Assembly (NCBI RefSeq): GCF_030348505.1
Contig: NZ_JAUCFJ010000002.1
Location: 562,001 to 626,000, forward strand
DNA from: Lysinibacillus sp. G4S2
GTDB lineage: Bacteria; Bacillota; Bacilli; Bacillales_A; Planococcaceae
DNA: 64,000 bases
Direction of reading: 5' to 3'
Shown here: positions 18,932-27,059 of the stretch, piece by piece
Numbering within the stretch: the first letter of the stretch is position 1
Layout of the letters: every line of letters starts with the position of its first letter
Notes under the pieces: generated by a model
Told to the model about the DNA's origin: nothing
The model's database searches: none
What the model saw: the letters and a program-made list of their open reading frames with translations, nothing else
Program-made: the position numbers and the translations under genes

Positions 18932-19149
18932 ATTTTATTTGTTTTATCAGCACAATATTTAGTAGGGCTCATATACTGATGATAAAGGATTTTACGTTCT
19001 GTTTGTCAAAAATTAAAAATATAAATGTTGTATTTTTAATGTGAACACTTTATAATGAAATTCATCGAAAGTGTTATTAAATCAATGTTTGTTAATATAT
19101 TATTGTACTTTCCAGAAGTACAATTGTTCATAGGTGGAGGTTTGGAGAA

Positions 19150-20103
19150 ATGAAAAAGATAATGGTTACAGGAGCACTTGGTCAAATCGGTTCTGAACTC
19201 GTAGAAAAGCTTCGAGGTATTTATGGAGAGGACAATGTATTAGCGACAGATGTTCGAAAGCTTGAAAATATTAAGGGTCCATTTGAAGTATTGGACGTGA
19301 CGGATGGACAAAGAATGCATGAATTAGCGAAGGATTTTGGTGCAGATACAATGATGCATTTAGCGGCGTTATTATCAGCAACAGCAGAAAGAAATCCATT
19401 GCTGGCATGGAATTTAAATATGGGCGGTTTAATGAATGCGCTTGAGGTTTCGCGTGAGTTAAACTTGCAATTTTTTACGCCGAGCTCAATAGGTGCGTTC
19501 GGTCCATCGACACCGAAGGATAATACGCCACAGGATACATTACAACGCCCAACAACAATGTATGGGGTAAATAAAGTAGCTGGCGAGCTATTATGTGATT
19601 ATTATTTCAATCGTTTTGGTGTAGATACTCGCGGTGTACGCTTCCCAGGGTTAATTTCATACGTAACGCCTCCAGGTGGTGGTACGACAGACTATGCGGT
19701 TGAGATCTTCTATGAGGCGATTGAGCAAGGTAAGTATACATCTTATATTCAAGAAGGCACGTACATGGACATGATGTACATGCCAGATGCATTGCAGGCT
19801 ATTGTAGATTTAATGGAAGCAGATAGTAGCAAACTAATACATCGTAATGCCTTTAATATAACTGCAATGAGCTTTGAGCCATCTGAAATTGCTAAGGAGA
19901 TTAAAAAACATTTGCCACATTTCCATATGGATTATAATGTGGATCCAGTGCGTCAGGCGATAGCAGATAGTTGGCCAAACTCTATAAATATAGAAGCGGC
20001 ACAGAAAGAATGGGGCTTTAAAGCACAGTATGACTTAACAAAAATGACAGTTGATATGCTAGAAAAATTAAAAATCAAACTACAAAAAAAGGCCATTTCA
20101 TAA
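19150..20103 (+). CDS. tdh: L-threonine 3-dehydrogenase, short-chain (epimerase-like) type
   Basis: A 317-residue extended short-chain dehydrogenase that oxidises L-threonine to 2-amino-3-oxobutanoate with NAD. Seen: the Rossmann motif [26 protein letters not shown], the Ser in [10 protein letters not shown] and the catalytic YGVNKVAGE, and [20 protein letters not shown], which typifies the UDP-galactose-epimerase-like Tdh group rather than the zinc alcohol dehydrogenase type. The ATG follows GGTGGAGGTTTGGAGAA. The product would feed Kbl, encoded about 12 kb upstream. The gene lies between two family A elements in opposite orientation. Confidence 0.9.
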   Translation: MKKIMVTGALGQIGSELVEKLRGIYGEDNVLATDVRKLENIKGPFEVLDVTDGQRMHELAKDFGADTMMHLAALLSATAERNPLLAWNLNMGGLMNALEVSRELNLQFFTPSSIGAFGPSTPKDNTPQDTLQRPTTMYGVNKVAGELLCDYYFNRFGVDTRGVRFPGLISYVTPPGGGTTDYAVEIFYEAIEQGKYTSYIQEGTYMDMMYMPDALQAIVDLMEADSSKLIHRNAFNITAMSFEPSEIAKEIKKHLPHFHMDYNVDPVRQAIADSWPNSINIEAAQKEWGFKAQYDLTKMTVDMLEKLKIKLQKKAIS

Positions 20104-20122
20104 ATAAATACTCCTGAAAATC

Positions 20123-20159
20123 GGACGAAGAATTTAATTTCTTCGTCTTTTTTATTTTG
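20123..20159 (+). terminator. probable terminator after tdh
   Basis: GACGAAGAAATTAA with TTTCTTCGTC and a T-rich tail, 20 bp after the tdh stop. Confidence 0.6.
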
Positions 20160-20163
20160 ACTA

Positions 20164-20341
20164 GGCTCATAAGCATAACGTGGGTTGATTTCCGTTCCGG
20201 CTGGGCGCTTTGCCGCTGACGCTACGCTTTCGCTACAGAAAACATTTGTTGCTGACGCTACGCTTTCGCACAGATAAAACATTTGTTGCTGACGCTACGC
20301 TTTCGCACTGAGCAAAGCTTCCTGGGGGCGTCCGATGAGCC
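20164..20341 (-). repeat. family A element, inverted relative to the 18.3 kb copy
   Basis: Read on the plus strand it starts GGCTCATAAGCATAACGTGG, continues GTTGATTTCCGTTCCGGCTG, contains three copies of GCTGACGCTACGCTTTCGC (the complement of the 37-bp unit, with T for A in the core) and ends GCGTCCGATGAGCC. It is the same element as at 18335-18874 in the other orientation. It overlaps the 3' end of the RsoA-like gene. Confidence 0.85.
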
Positions 20342-20550
20342 ACTTCACTCGCGCTGCTTTGTTTAAGCAATTCAAAAAAATCGACTTCTTCAAATTCATT
20401 TTCTTTTAGGAACTTTACAATAAATAAAGTCAACTTCTGTTCTAAGTCTTCTCTATCTTGAAAATTCGCTTGCAACAGTTCTTTTTTTATTTTTGGCTTT
20501 ATCATTTCTAAGAATTTTAAAATTTTTTCATCGTTCATTTTGATTGCCAT
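20233..20550 (-). CDS. RsoA/sigma region 2-like small protein with repeat-derived tail
   Basis: A 105-residue frame. The first about 64 residues look like a real protein: IKPKIKKELLQANFQDREDL with following EQKL resembles the sigma region 2 helix of RsoA and related helper proteins. From residue 65 the frame runs into the family A element (SSASEVAHRTPPGSFAQ and beyond), so the native stop was probably lost to the insertion. The ATG at 20550 follows GAGAGGGATGAAATGTGA. In B. subtilis RsoA pairs with SigO (YvrI) as a two-part sigma factor, and here a SigO-like gene lies just upstream. Assignment by resemblance only. Confidence 0.5.
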   Translation of the reverse strand: MAIKMNDEKILKFLEMIKPKIKKELLQANFQDREDLEQKLTLFIVKFLKENEFEEVDFFELLKQSSASEVAHRTPPGSFAQCESVASATNVLSVRKRSVSNKCFL

Positions 20551-20557
20551 TCACATT

Positions 20558-20722
20558 TCATCCCTCTCTATTTTTGATAATGCTTGCAATAGCTTTTGAT
20601 AAGTCTTAAATGGATGAATCAAGGGACTCAATTTTTACCCCGAAAGTGTGAAGTAAGTATATGGTTATAGCAATAGGAAAGCCTACATTACCAATAATCT
20701 GAACAACAGCGTTTAGATCCAT
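20558..20722 (-). pseudogene. YvrJ-family small membrane protein with an in-frame stop
   Basis: From the ATG at 20722 (after GGAGAGTTTAAAG) the frame reads MDLNAVVQIIGNVGFPIAIT, then IYLLHTFGVKIESLDSSI, a TAA at 20606-20608, and in the same frame DLSKAIASIIKNREG before a TGA. The first part matches YvrJ proteins (IGNVGFPI--T-YLL). Family members as I recall them usually continue with a segment like the one after the TAA, so this stop looks like a nonsense mutation in a 54-residue protein; a 38-residue product is still possible. It overlaps the sigma gene by 35 bp. Confidence 0.65.
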
Positions 20723-21227
20723 CTTTAAACTCTCCTTTTTTAGTTAAAACCCCATTTCTTTGTTTATTGATAGATTGTACAGACACACCCAATATTTGAG
20801 CTATGTCCTTATCAGACTTGCTTTTTATATAAAACAAATAAAGAATTTTCTTTTGGTTTAAGGTTAATTTTGCGATAACTTCATAGAGGATTTTATTTTC
20901 AAAATAATTTTCTACACACTCTACATCAAAAAGAATTTCACAATCTAAAGTTTTATCATCAGGAATATTTTGAAGGCTCTTATAGTCATCTGAATCAACC
21001 AAAGTTAGAGACGCTTTTTTATTTCTATCTCGATTCTTCTTATCAATGTTTTGAGCTAAAAAATGTAGGCTTTTGGAAAAATAAGATAACAGTTTTATTT
21101 GTAGAAAAAACTCATTAAACTCTGTTTGCAAATGCTCTCTTTTAAAATCAGTTGGGCATGTTAAATATTCTTTCAGTAATCTTTTGTTTTCGTGTTTTTC
21201 TAAGAAATTTTCTACTAATTTGTCCAT
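20688..21227 (-). CDS. SigO (YvrI)-like alternative sigma factor
   Basis: A 179-residue protein. The C-terminal part (about 113-170) is a sigma region 4 helix-turn-helix: IAKLTLNQKKILYLFYIKSK, then SDKDIAQILGVSVQSINKQR. The N-terminal half is helical and lacks a clear region 2, as in SigO/YvrI, which needs the separate partner RsoA. Downstream on the same strand come a YvrJ-like and an RsoA-like gene, so the three form a split-sigma cassette. The ATG follows GTGAGGTGTATTT. A motif 170-200 bp upstream recurs before the gene at 21992, suggesting autoregulation and a shared target. Confidence 0.7.
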   Translation of the reverse strand: MDKLVENFLEKHENKRLLKEYLTCPTDFKREHLQTEFNEFFLQIKLLSYFSKSLHFLAQNIDKKNRDRNKKASLTLVDSDDYKSLQNIPDDKTLDCEILFDVECVENYFENKILYEVIAKLTLNQKKILYLFYIKSKSDKDIAQILGVSVQSINKQRNGVLTKKGEFKDGSKRCCSDYW

Positions 21228-21374
21228 AAATACACCTCACTATATTAGTTCGGAATAGAAACTTATGTTCTATTTCGGACTGAAAAATGGATTTACAATA
21301 GTAACATTTTCAGTCACTTTTACATCCAGCCTGTTAAAATATCTACTTATTTAATGGATTTGTGTTGTTCAAAG

Positions 21375-21430
21375 GTTCTATACTATATAAAGAACAATTC
21401 AACACGATTTTATCAACCAATTTGAAAAAA
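21375..21430 (-). promoter_or_regulatory. shared promoter-like motif, copy 1 (toward the sigma gene)
   Basis: Read on the minus strand: CAAATTGGTTGATAAAATCG, then TGTTGAATT, TCTTTATATAG. The copy at 22485-22537 reads CAAATTGGTTGATAAATCGT, TGAATT, CTCTTTTATAG. The two match over about 45 bp apart from small gaps and both face a minus-strand gene. A promoter for the SigO-like factor is the simplest reading. Confidence 0.5.
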
Positions 21431-21499
21431 TTTCATTTTAAATCCCAATTTGTTACAATGTATAATCTATAATAAATAAAAAAAGATGGGGGTGTGTAT

Positions 21500-21958
21500 T
21501 TGAACGTAAAGAAAATTTTTTACACCATTTTGATCGTCATAGTTTGCCTTGTTGGTTTAATAAAAGGGAAAGACTTGTATGATGAATATAGGGATTATTC
21601 TTCAAATGAAATATTAGGTTTTGAAAATGGGAAATTAAGTTCAGAAAATACATCCGTAGCAATTAGAACAACGGACCAGACGCCCAAAAGGGAAAATCCA
21701 TTACCAACAGCTTCAGACATTTTAATTTCAAAAGAAATAGAGCAAGAGCTTATAAATAGTTTTAAAAATGCAACATTTAAAGAGTACAATGGAGCTACCT
21801 TTAAATATCAATATTATGTAAGCTTCACTGTTGATTCAGTGAGTTCATTTTGGCTAAATATAGACGATGGCGTAGTTTATGTAAACCACAATACGAAAAA
21901 CTATGTTTTCGAGGACGATAACAACTTTTTAAACATTTTTAAAGAAGCTGTAAAATAA
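21500..21958 (+). CDS. hypothetical membrane-anchored protein
   Basis: A 152-residue protein with one N-terminal membrane helix (about residues 5-23) and an extracytoplasmic hydrophilic domain (DEYRDYSSNEILGFENGK onward) ending in a small alpha/beta-looking part (YYVSFTVDSVSSFWLNIDDG). The TTG at 21500 is chosen because GATGGGGG lies 7 bp upstream; a GTG at 21494 is inside the spacer. It is divergent from the sigma gene and has its own -10-like TATAAT at about 21463. I do not recognise the family. Confidence 0.7.
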   Translation: MNVKKIFYTILIVIVCLVGLIKGKDLYDEYRDYSSNEILGFENGKLSSENTSVAIRTTDQTPKRENPLPTASDILISKEIEQELINSFKNATFKEYNGATFKYQYYVSFTVDSVSSFWLNIDDGVVYVNHNTKNYVFEDDNNFLNIFKEAVK

Positions 21959-21960
21959 AG

Positions 21961-21992
21961 AAAACACCTACTAAAATAGTAGGTGCTTTTTT
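21961..21992. terminator. bidirectional terminator
   Basis: Perfect stem CACCTACTA/TAGTAGGTG with an AAA loop, A-rich before and T7 after; it sits between convergent genes. Confidence 0.88.
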
Positions 21993-22447
21993 TATGGCTT
22001 AATTACTGAACCATCAGGCATCGTGTAAGATTTAGCTAATACGTCTTGAATAACTGCAATAACTGTTTGATTTGCTGCATCATAATACTCTAAATAAGCA
22101 ACTTCCATCGTTACTTTACTTGCACCGAATCGATACATATAATCACCAGCAGTTGAAAGTCGATTATAACCATTTTGTGTATTGCTAATAACACTGGCTG
22201 AACCTAATGATGCCATAGAAAGAACAAGACTTGAAATCCCTGAAGATACACCTACTTTTGTAAAGAAAACAAGAGCCAGAACGGTTAATGTAAACCCTGC
22301 AATTGCTTTACCAATTGAATCAACATCACTGTCCTTAGCTTTTAATTTCTCAAGCCCTGCAAGTTGAGCAAATTTCATTTGTATAAGCGTGTCGTAATCA
22401 ACCGTTTGATTTTTGTACACAATTCTATTTCGTAAATCTGTTGCCAT
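21992..22447 (-). CDS. hypothetical membrane protein, possible target of the split sigma factor
   Basis: A 151-residue protein. A hydrophilic N-terminus (about 1-45) is followed by two hydrophobic stretches, AGFTLTVLALVFFTKVGV (near 49-66) and a Ser/Gly-rich LVLSMASLGSASVIS (73-90), then an alpha-helical C-terminal region of about 55 residues. The ATG follows AAAGGGGGAATTTATT. The family is not recognised. The promoter-like motif shared with the sigma gene lies 40-90 bp upstream. UviA/TcdR/BotR-type factors control toxins or bacteriocins, but no such function can be claimed from this sequence. Confidence 0.7.
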   Translation of the reverse strand: MATDLRNRIVYKNQTVDYDTLIQMKFAQLAGLEKLKAKDSDVDSIGKAIAGFTLTVLALVFFTKVGVSSGISSLVLSMASLGSASVISNTQNGYNRLSTAGDYMYRFGASKVTMEVAYLEYYDAANQTVIAVIQDVLAKSYTMPDGSVIKP

Positions 22448-22484
22448 AATAAATTCCCCCTTTAGTTTTTAGTTTTTGTTAGCT

Positions 22485-22537
22485 AACACTCTATAAAAGA
22501 GAAATTCAACGATTTATCAACCAATTTGTAAAAAAAA
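22485..22537 (-). promoter_or_regulatory. shared promoter-like motif, copy 2
   Basis: Counterpart of the motif at 21375-21430: CAAATTGGTTGATAAATCGT followed by TGAATTTCTCTTTTATAGAG on the minus strand, 40 bp upstream of the 22447 start codon. Confidence 0.5.
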
Positions 22538-22577
22538 TTTATACAGTTAATATACAATTGGAGTTGACATAACAGCC

Positions 22578-22792
22578 AAAGAATGAAGTTGAAATTTCGT
22601 GTTCGCTCCAGGGTCTCGGGCCAACAGGATGTTGGTCACGAAGGCGTTATCACAGGATGTGATGCTTTTAGCCTTCGTTCCTCTATTGCTGATCCCCGAG
22701 GAGTCGCCCAGCCTTCACTCCAATCAACTTATATACATGGTGACGTTTTAATAAATGTCATCCTCAACTTATTGGCGAGGAGCTATTTTAGA
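22578..22792. repeat. family A element with GGTCACGAAGGCG interior
   Basis: Contains GTTGGTCACGAAGGCGTTAT, GATGCTTTTAGCCTTCGTTC, GAGGAGTCGCCCAGCCTTCA, then CTCCAATCAACTTATATACA and AATAAATGTCATCCTCAACT ending in TTGGCGAGGAGC. The last two blocks are the complement of the left end of the 18.3 kb copy. A 72-codon frame inside is not considered a gene. Confidence 0.75.
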
Positions 22793-22956
22793 AAATGTTG
22801 ACAATAAAAAGAAAATTATTGGAATATATAGCGTAATTTATGATTTTCAAATATAATCATATTCAGAATATTAATAGTATTCGAATATATTTCTATTGAT
22901 ATTTCACAAGGGTAATGGAGAGGCAGTTCACAAGACGAAGGGATGGATGGTTTTTT

Positions 22957-24582
22957 ATGATGCAGACGCCGTTAGTATTAACAAGCTTTTTTAATCGAGC
23001 AGAAAATTATTTTGCTAGAAAGACTATTGTTTCACGAACGAGCCCACAGAAGATTCACCGTTTAACATATGGAGAGTGGGCGAAAAGGACACGTCGTTTA
23101 GCAGATGCGCTAACAAAGCTGGGGATGAAAAGGGGATCAAAGATTGGCTCCTTTGCCTGGAATCAGCATCGCCACTTAGAGGCCTATTTTGCGGTACCAT
23201 GTTCTGGAGCTGTTTTGCACATGGTGAATATTCGTTTATCTGAAGAGCATTTAACTTATATTATTAATCATGCAGAAGATGAGATTTTAATAATCGATGT
23301 TGATTTGCTACCAATCATTGAAAACATTGCGCCTGAGCTTAAGACCGTAAAACATTATATTATTATGACGGATGAGGATACTTTACCAGAAACGACATTA
23401 CCTAATGCATTATCATATGAGGATTTATTGGCAGCAGCGGATGAAAACTATCAATTCCCAGAGGATTTAGAGGAAGAGGAGCCTGCTGGAATGTGCTATA
23501 CAAGTGCTACAACAGGAAATCCGAAGGGTGTTGTTTATTCACATCGAGGTCTAGTGTTACACAGTATGATGCTGAATATGTCTGATTCAATGGGCATTTC
23601 CGAGCGTGATGTTGTGATGCCAATTGTACCGATGTTTCATGCAAATGCATGGGGTCTACCGTTTGCAAGTGTCAATGTAGGTGCGACACAGGTACTGCCA
23701 GGTCCACAATTTACATCGGCAATAATTTTAGATTTAGTGGAGCAGGAGAAAATTACATTAACAGCTGGAGTGCCGACAATTTGGATTGGAGCGTTACAAG
23801 AACAAGAGAAGCGTGAACGAGATATAAGTTCGCTGCGTGCCATTTGTTGTGGTGGCTCTTCTTCACCTACTCGACTTATTCGTACATTTGAAGAGCAATA
23901 TGGCATTCCATATATTGTTGTATATGGGATGACTGAAACAACACCGATTGTAGCGTTATCGAATTATATGTCTTGGATGGATGACTGGCCAATTGAAAAG
24001 AAAATCGAATCGCGAGCAATGCAAGGAATGACGATGGCTGGGATTGAATCTAGTATTATTAATGACAATGGAGAAGTGCCGTGGGATGGAGAGACCATGG
24101 GTGAATTACGTTTACGAGGTCCATGGATTTCACACGAGTACTATCGTGATGAACGAACAGCTGATGCCTATCGAGATGGCTGGTTATATACAGGGGACAT
24201 TGCGGTGCGATCAGAGGATGGCTTTATTAAAATATCAGATCGTACAAAGGATTTAATTAAATCAGGTGGGGAGTGGATATCCTCAGTTGATTTAGAAAAT
24301 GCGTTAATGACGCATGATGCTGTTTTGGAAGCAGCAGTTATCGCAATTCCTCATGCCAAATGGCAAGAACGTCCGCTAGCCTGCGTTGTATTGAAGGAAG
24401 GAAAGTCAGCAACCGACGCAGAGCTTCTTGCATTTTTAGAAAATCAATTTGCAAAATGGTGGGTGCCGGATGATGTTGTATTTTTAGAGGAAATTCCTAA
24501 AACATCGGTTGGGAAATTCCTGAAAGCTAAGCTTCGAGATAATGTGGCAGAAATTTATCCGAAATTAAGTTCATTAGTATAG
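22957..24582 (+). CDS. long/medium-chain fatty acyl-CoA synthetase (AMP-forming)
   Basis: A 541-residue ANL-superfamily enzyme that activates a fatty acid with ATP and CoA. Seen: the P-loop YTSATTGNPKGV, the YGMTETTP adenylation motif, YRDGWLYTGDIA, the hinge DRTKDLIKSGGEWIS and the C-terminal catalytic lysine in PKTSVGKFLKAKLR. ATG 22957 (reading MMQTPLVLTSFFNRAE) matches how related Bacillus enzymes begin and follows GGATGGATGG; an in-frame ATG at 22915 would add 14 residues. It is a single gene. Chain length cannot be told. Confidence 0.88.
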   Translation: MMQTPLVLTSFFNRAENYFARKTIVSRTSPQKIHRLTYGEWAKRTRRLADALTKLGMKRGSKIGSFAWNQHRHLEAYFAVPCSGAVLHMVNIRLSEEHLTYIINHAEDEILIIDVDLLPIIENIAPELKTVKHYIIMTDEDTLPETTLPNALSYEDLLAAADENYQFPEDLEEEEPAGMCYTSATTGNPKGVVYSHRGLVLHSMMLNMSDSMGISERDVVMPIVPMFHANAWGLPFASVNVGATQVLPGPQFTSAIILDLVEQEKITLTAGVPTIWIGALQEQEKRERDISSLRAICCGGSSSPTRLIRTFEEQYGIPYIVVYGMTETTPIVALSNYMSWMDDWPIEKKIESRAMQGMTMAGIESSIINDNGEVPWDGETMGELRLRGPWISHEYYRDERTADAYRDGWLYTGDIAVRSEDGFIKISDRTKDLIKSGGEWISSVDLENALMTHDAVLEAAVIAIPHAKWQERPLACVVLKEGKSATDAELLAFLENQFAKWWVPDDVVFLEEIPKTSVGKFLKAKLRDNVAEIYPKLSSLV

Positions 24583-24584
24583 TC

Positions 24585-24622
24585 AAAAGAGCGATTTCCA
24601 TAAAGGGAAGTCGCTCTTTCAT
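24585..24622. terminator. terminator between convergent acyl-CoA synthetase and trpB
   Basis: Stem AAAGAGCGA-TTCC/GGGAA-TCGCTCTTT, usable in both directions. Confidence 0.8.
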
Positions 24623-24626
24623 TTTG

Positions 24627-25790
24627 TTATTTATTTAACATTTGAAAAACTTGTTCTACGTCTTTGTCTCCACGGCCAGAGATATTGATAATAATACTGT
24701 CACCAGGAGATAACGTTGGCGCAAGCTTTAATGCATGAGCAACTGCGTGCGAGCTTTCAAGTGCAGGGATAATGCCTTCAACTTTTGAAAGCACTTGGAA
24801 TGCTTCAAGCACTTCTTCATTTGTTACCGTTACATATTCTCCACGACCAATTGTTTTTAAATAGCTATGCTCCGGACCAGCACCAGGATAATCTAGTCCA
24901 GCGGCAATCGAATAAGTTGGTAGTGGATTGCCCTCAGCATCTTGCAGTACTAAACATTTGAAGCCGTGTAATTCACCCGGTGTTCCTTCGTTTAATGTTG
25001 CAGCCTTATCTGGTTCAATACCGATGAGGCGTACATTTTCATCTGCAATATATTTTGCAAAAGCCCCAATCGCATTACTACCGCCACCGACACAAGCAAG
25101 TACTGCTGCTGGTAGTTTTCCTTCTTTTTCTAAAATTTGTTCGCGACTTTCACGGCTAATGACGGATTGGAAATGCTTCACCATTGAAGGGAATGGGTGA
25201 GGTCCAACTGCAGAGCCTAGTAAATAGAAAGTCGTTTCATAGTTTTCTACTAAATCAGCAAATGCTTCATCCACTGCATCTTTTAGTCGTCCTTGACCTT
25301 TATCAACGGCTACTACCTTTGCACCAAGAAGCTCCATACGGAACACGTTTAGTGCTTGACGTTTTGTATCTTCTAAGCCCATATAAATTGTGCAATCCAT
25401 CCCGAACATTGCACAAGCAGTTGCTGTTGCTACACCATGCTGACCTGCACCTGTTTCGGCAATAACACGATTAGCACCCATACGCTTTGCTAATAAAATC
25501 TGTCCGAGAACGTTATTAATTTTATGTGAACCTGTATGGTTAAGATCTTCACGCTTTAAATAAATTTTCGCGCCACCTAATTGTTTTGTTAAATTTTCAG
25601 CAAAATAAAGTGGAGATTTGCGCCCAACATATTCACGGAAATAATACTCTAGCTCTTTATTAAAGTCTTCATCGTCTTTATATTTTTGGAAGTTTTCATC
25701 TAAAATAGTTAAAACATTTTGAAGCTCATCAGGAACAAAGCTACCGCCAAATTCACCGAAATATCCTTTTTTCTCTGCTAATGTATTCAT
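24627..25790 (-). CDS. trpB: tryptophan synthase beta chain
   Basis: A 387-residue PLP enzyme that joins indole and serine to tryptophan. Seen: [16 protein letters not shown], the PLP lysine in [15 protein letters not shown], the [10 protein letters not shown] loop, the phosphate-binding [10 protein letters not shown] and the C-terminal ISGRGDKD. The length is standard for the TrpB1 type that partners TrpA. No other trp gene is adjacent, so it stands alone, but a tryptophan T-box leader lies directly upstream. The ATG follows a GAGGAGTCGAGAGCAG ribosome site. Confidence 0.95.
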   Translation of the reverse strand: MNTLAEKKGYFGEFGGSFVPDELQNVLTILDENFQKYKDDEDFNKELEYYFREYVGRKSPLYFAENLTKQLGGAKIYLKREDLNHTGSHKINNVLGQILLAKRMGANRVIAETGAGQHGVATATACAMFGMDCTIYMGLEDTKRQALNVFRMELLGAKVVAVDKGQGRLKDAVDEAFADLVENYETTFYLLGSAVGPHPFPSMVKHFQSVISRESREQILEKEGKLPAAVLACVGGGSNAIGAFAKYIADENVRLIGIEPDKAATLNEGTPGELHGFKCLVLQDAEGNPLPTYSIAAGLDYPGAGPEHSYLKTIGRGEYVTVTNEEVLEAFQVLSKVEGIIPALESSHAVAHALKLAPTLSPGDSIIINISGRGDKDVEQVFQMLNK

Positions 25791-25814
25791 CTGCTCTCGA
25801 CTCCTCTAATCTAA

Positions 25815-26036
25815 TTTTTTCCATAAAAAAAGTCACTCCAATCCTTCTATAAAAAGGACGAGTAACCGTGGTGCCACCTTCATTCGCAAAAATTGCGCGC
25901 TTTCGTACTCCGGTAACGGGGAGTAACTTCGGCCTCACATTTGATGAGGCTGCTCCAAAGTCCATTCACAAGTACGTACTACTGATTTGCACCAACCATC
26001 AGCTCTCTAGAAATACTGCTACTTGCTACTAATCTT
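25815..26036 (-). ncRNA. T-box leader (tryptophan specific) of trpB
   Basis: On the minus strand: stem I features AGAGAGCTGATGGTTGGTGC, then the specifier region GTGAATGGACTTTGGAG. The specifier codon is TGG (25964-25962), which fits Trp. The T-box sequence AAGGTGGCACCACGG (25881-25867) follows, and a terminator GTTACTCGTCC/GGATTGGAGTGAC with T7 (about 25823-25866) overlaps the antiterminator. Uncharged tRNA-Trp should allow read-through into trpB. Confidence 0.93.
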
Positions 26037-26274
26037 TTTCTAAGCATTATATTGAAAAGAATTGTAAAATATTTTCAGAATATTGTCAAGATATCTTCCA
26101 AGAAATAAAAAAACGAACTGTTCGCAAACAATAAAGCCGTTAAATAAAGTTGGTTTAAAAATAAAGAACAATGTTAGTGTCGCTAACGGGCAAACTAATT
26201 TAAGAAGGCTATACTGCATTTACTAACTGATAATAAGCTCTTTAATTCTTTATAAATAAAAGCAAAAATCACTA

Positions 26275-26305
26275 TTGATTCTACCGTTACGTTAGAAACT
26301 ATAAT
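26275..26305 (+). promoter_or_regulatory. MerR-type promoter with 19-bp spacer and operator palindrome
   Basis: TTGATT (26275-26280), 19 bp, TATAAT (26300-26305). The spacer holds CTACCGTTACGTTAG, a near-perfect palindrome (CTAnCGTnACGnTAG). The over-long spacer and the position are diagnostic of MerR-family autoregulation. The gene that follows encodes a frameshifted MerR protein. Confidence 0.85.
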
Positions 26306-26335
26306 GAATGTATTAAAAGAAAAGGAGAAATATAG

Positions 26336-27059
26336 ATGTATCCGATTGGTCAATTTTCGAGGAAGACAGGTGTCTCGATCCGAACTCTTCGCTATTATGA
26401 TGAAATGAATGAATTTGTTAAAGCCATCTTACATTTCGAAAACGGGACGTAGATTTTATGAAAATGAGGATATAATTACACTACAAAAAATTACAGGATT
26501 AAAAGCGTTAGGATTTTCGTTAAAAGATATTCAACAGCTAATGAGACAATCACAATGGGACATAACAGAATCTTTAGAGTACCAAAAGGAGAAATTGCTT
26601 CATAAATTGGTGGACATTAAAAAGAATATTGAACTACTTGAATATACAATTTCGTTAGCCCAATCAAATCAGGTAATCGAACCAGAGGTATTTGTTGCAT
26701 TAATTCAAAATAATTTACACATGGAATCTCAGCAGCGATGGTTAAAAGGTTATTTACCAAATGAAATTTATACAGTATCAAATAGTTACAACGTTTGTTA
26801 TGATGCACATTTAATAAACATTATAAATCAATTGAAAATAGCTTATAAGAACCAATTTACGGATACCGAAGTACATACTATTCTCAAAGAATTTTTTTCT
26901 CAACTACCACTTGAACTATTTAATCGGTTACTAACAGAACCAAATCTAATGGAGATACAGTTGGATAGAATGTTATTTTTGTCACCATTTAGTAAACAAG
27001 AAGAAGAATGGTTAATTGAAAAAATAGAGAACATGCTAAAGGAGTATAAAACAAAATGA
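26336..27059 (+). pseudogene. MerR-family regulator frameshifted by a 4-bp duplication
   Basis: The ATG at 26336 (after AAAGGAGAAATATAG) opens with MYPIGQFSRKTGVSIRTLRY, a perfect MerR helix-turn-helix start, then YDEM. At 26404-26412 the sequence is ATGAATGA, one 4-bp unit too many, so this frame stops at 26450 while the rest (NLLKPSYISKTGRRFYENED onward, stop 27057-27059) continues in the +1 frame. Removing one ATGA restores a protein of about 239 residues: wing, coiled coil and a C-terminal effector domain of roughly 130 residues. An internal start at 26409 would lack the recognition helices. The final TGA overlaps the CPBP gene start. Confidence 0.85.

Noticed and set aside
18379-18962. 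Three overlapping forward frames rich in KRSVSNKCFICAK-like repeats
   Set aside because: All three frames of the 37/40-bp array are open; the frames mix through 40-bp units and begin in element ends. No independent coding signal.
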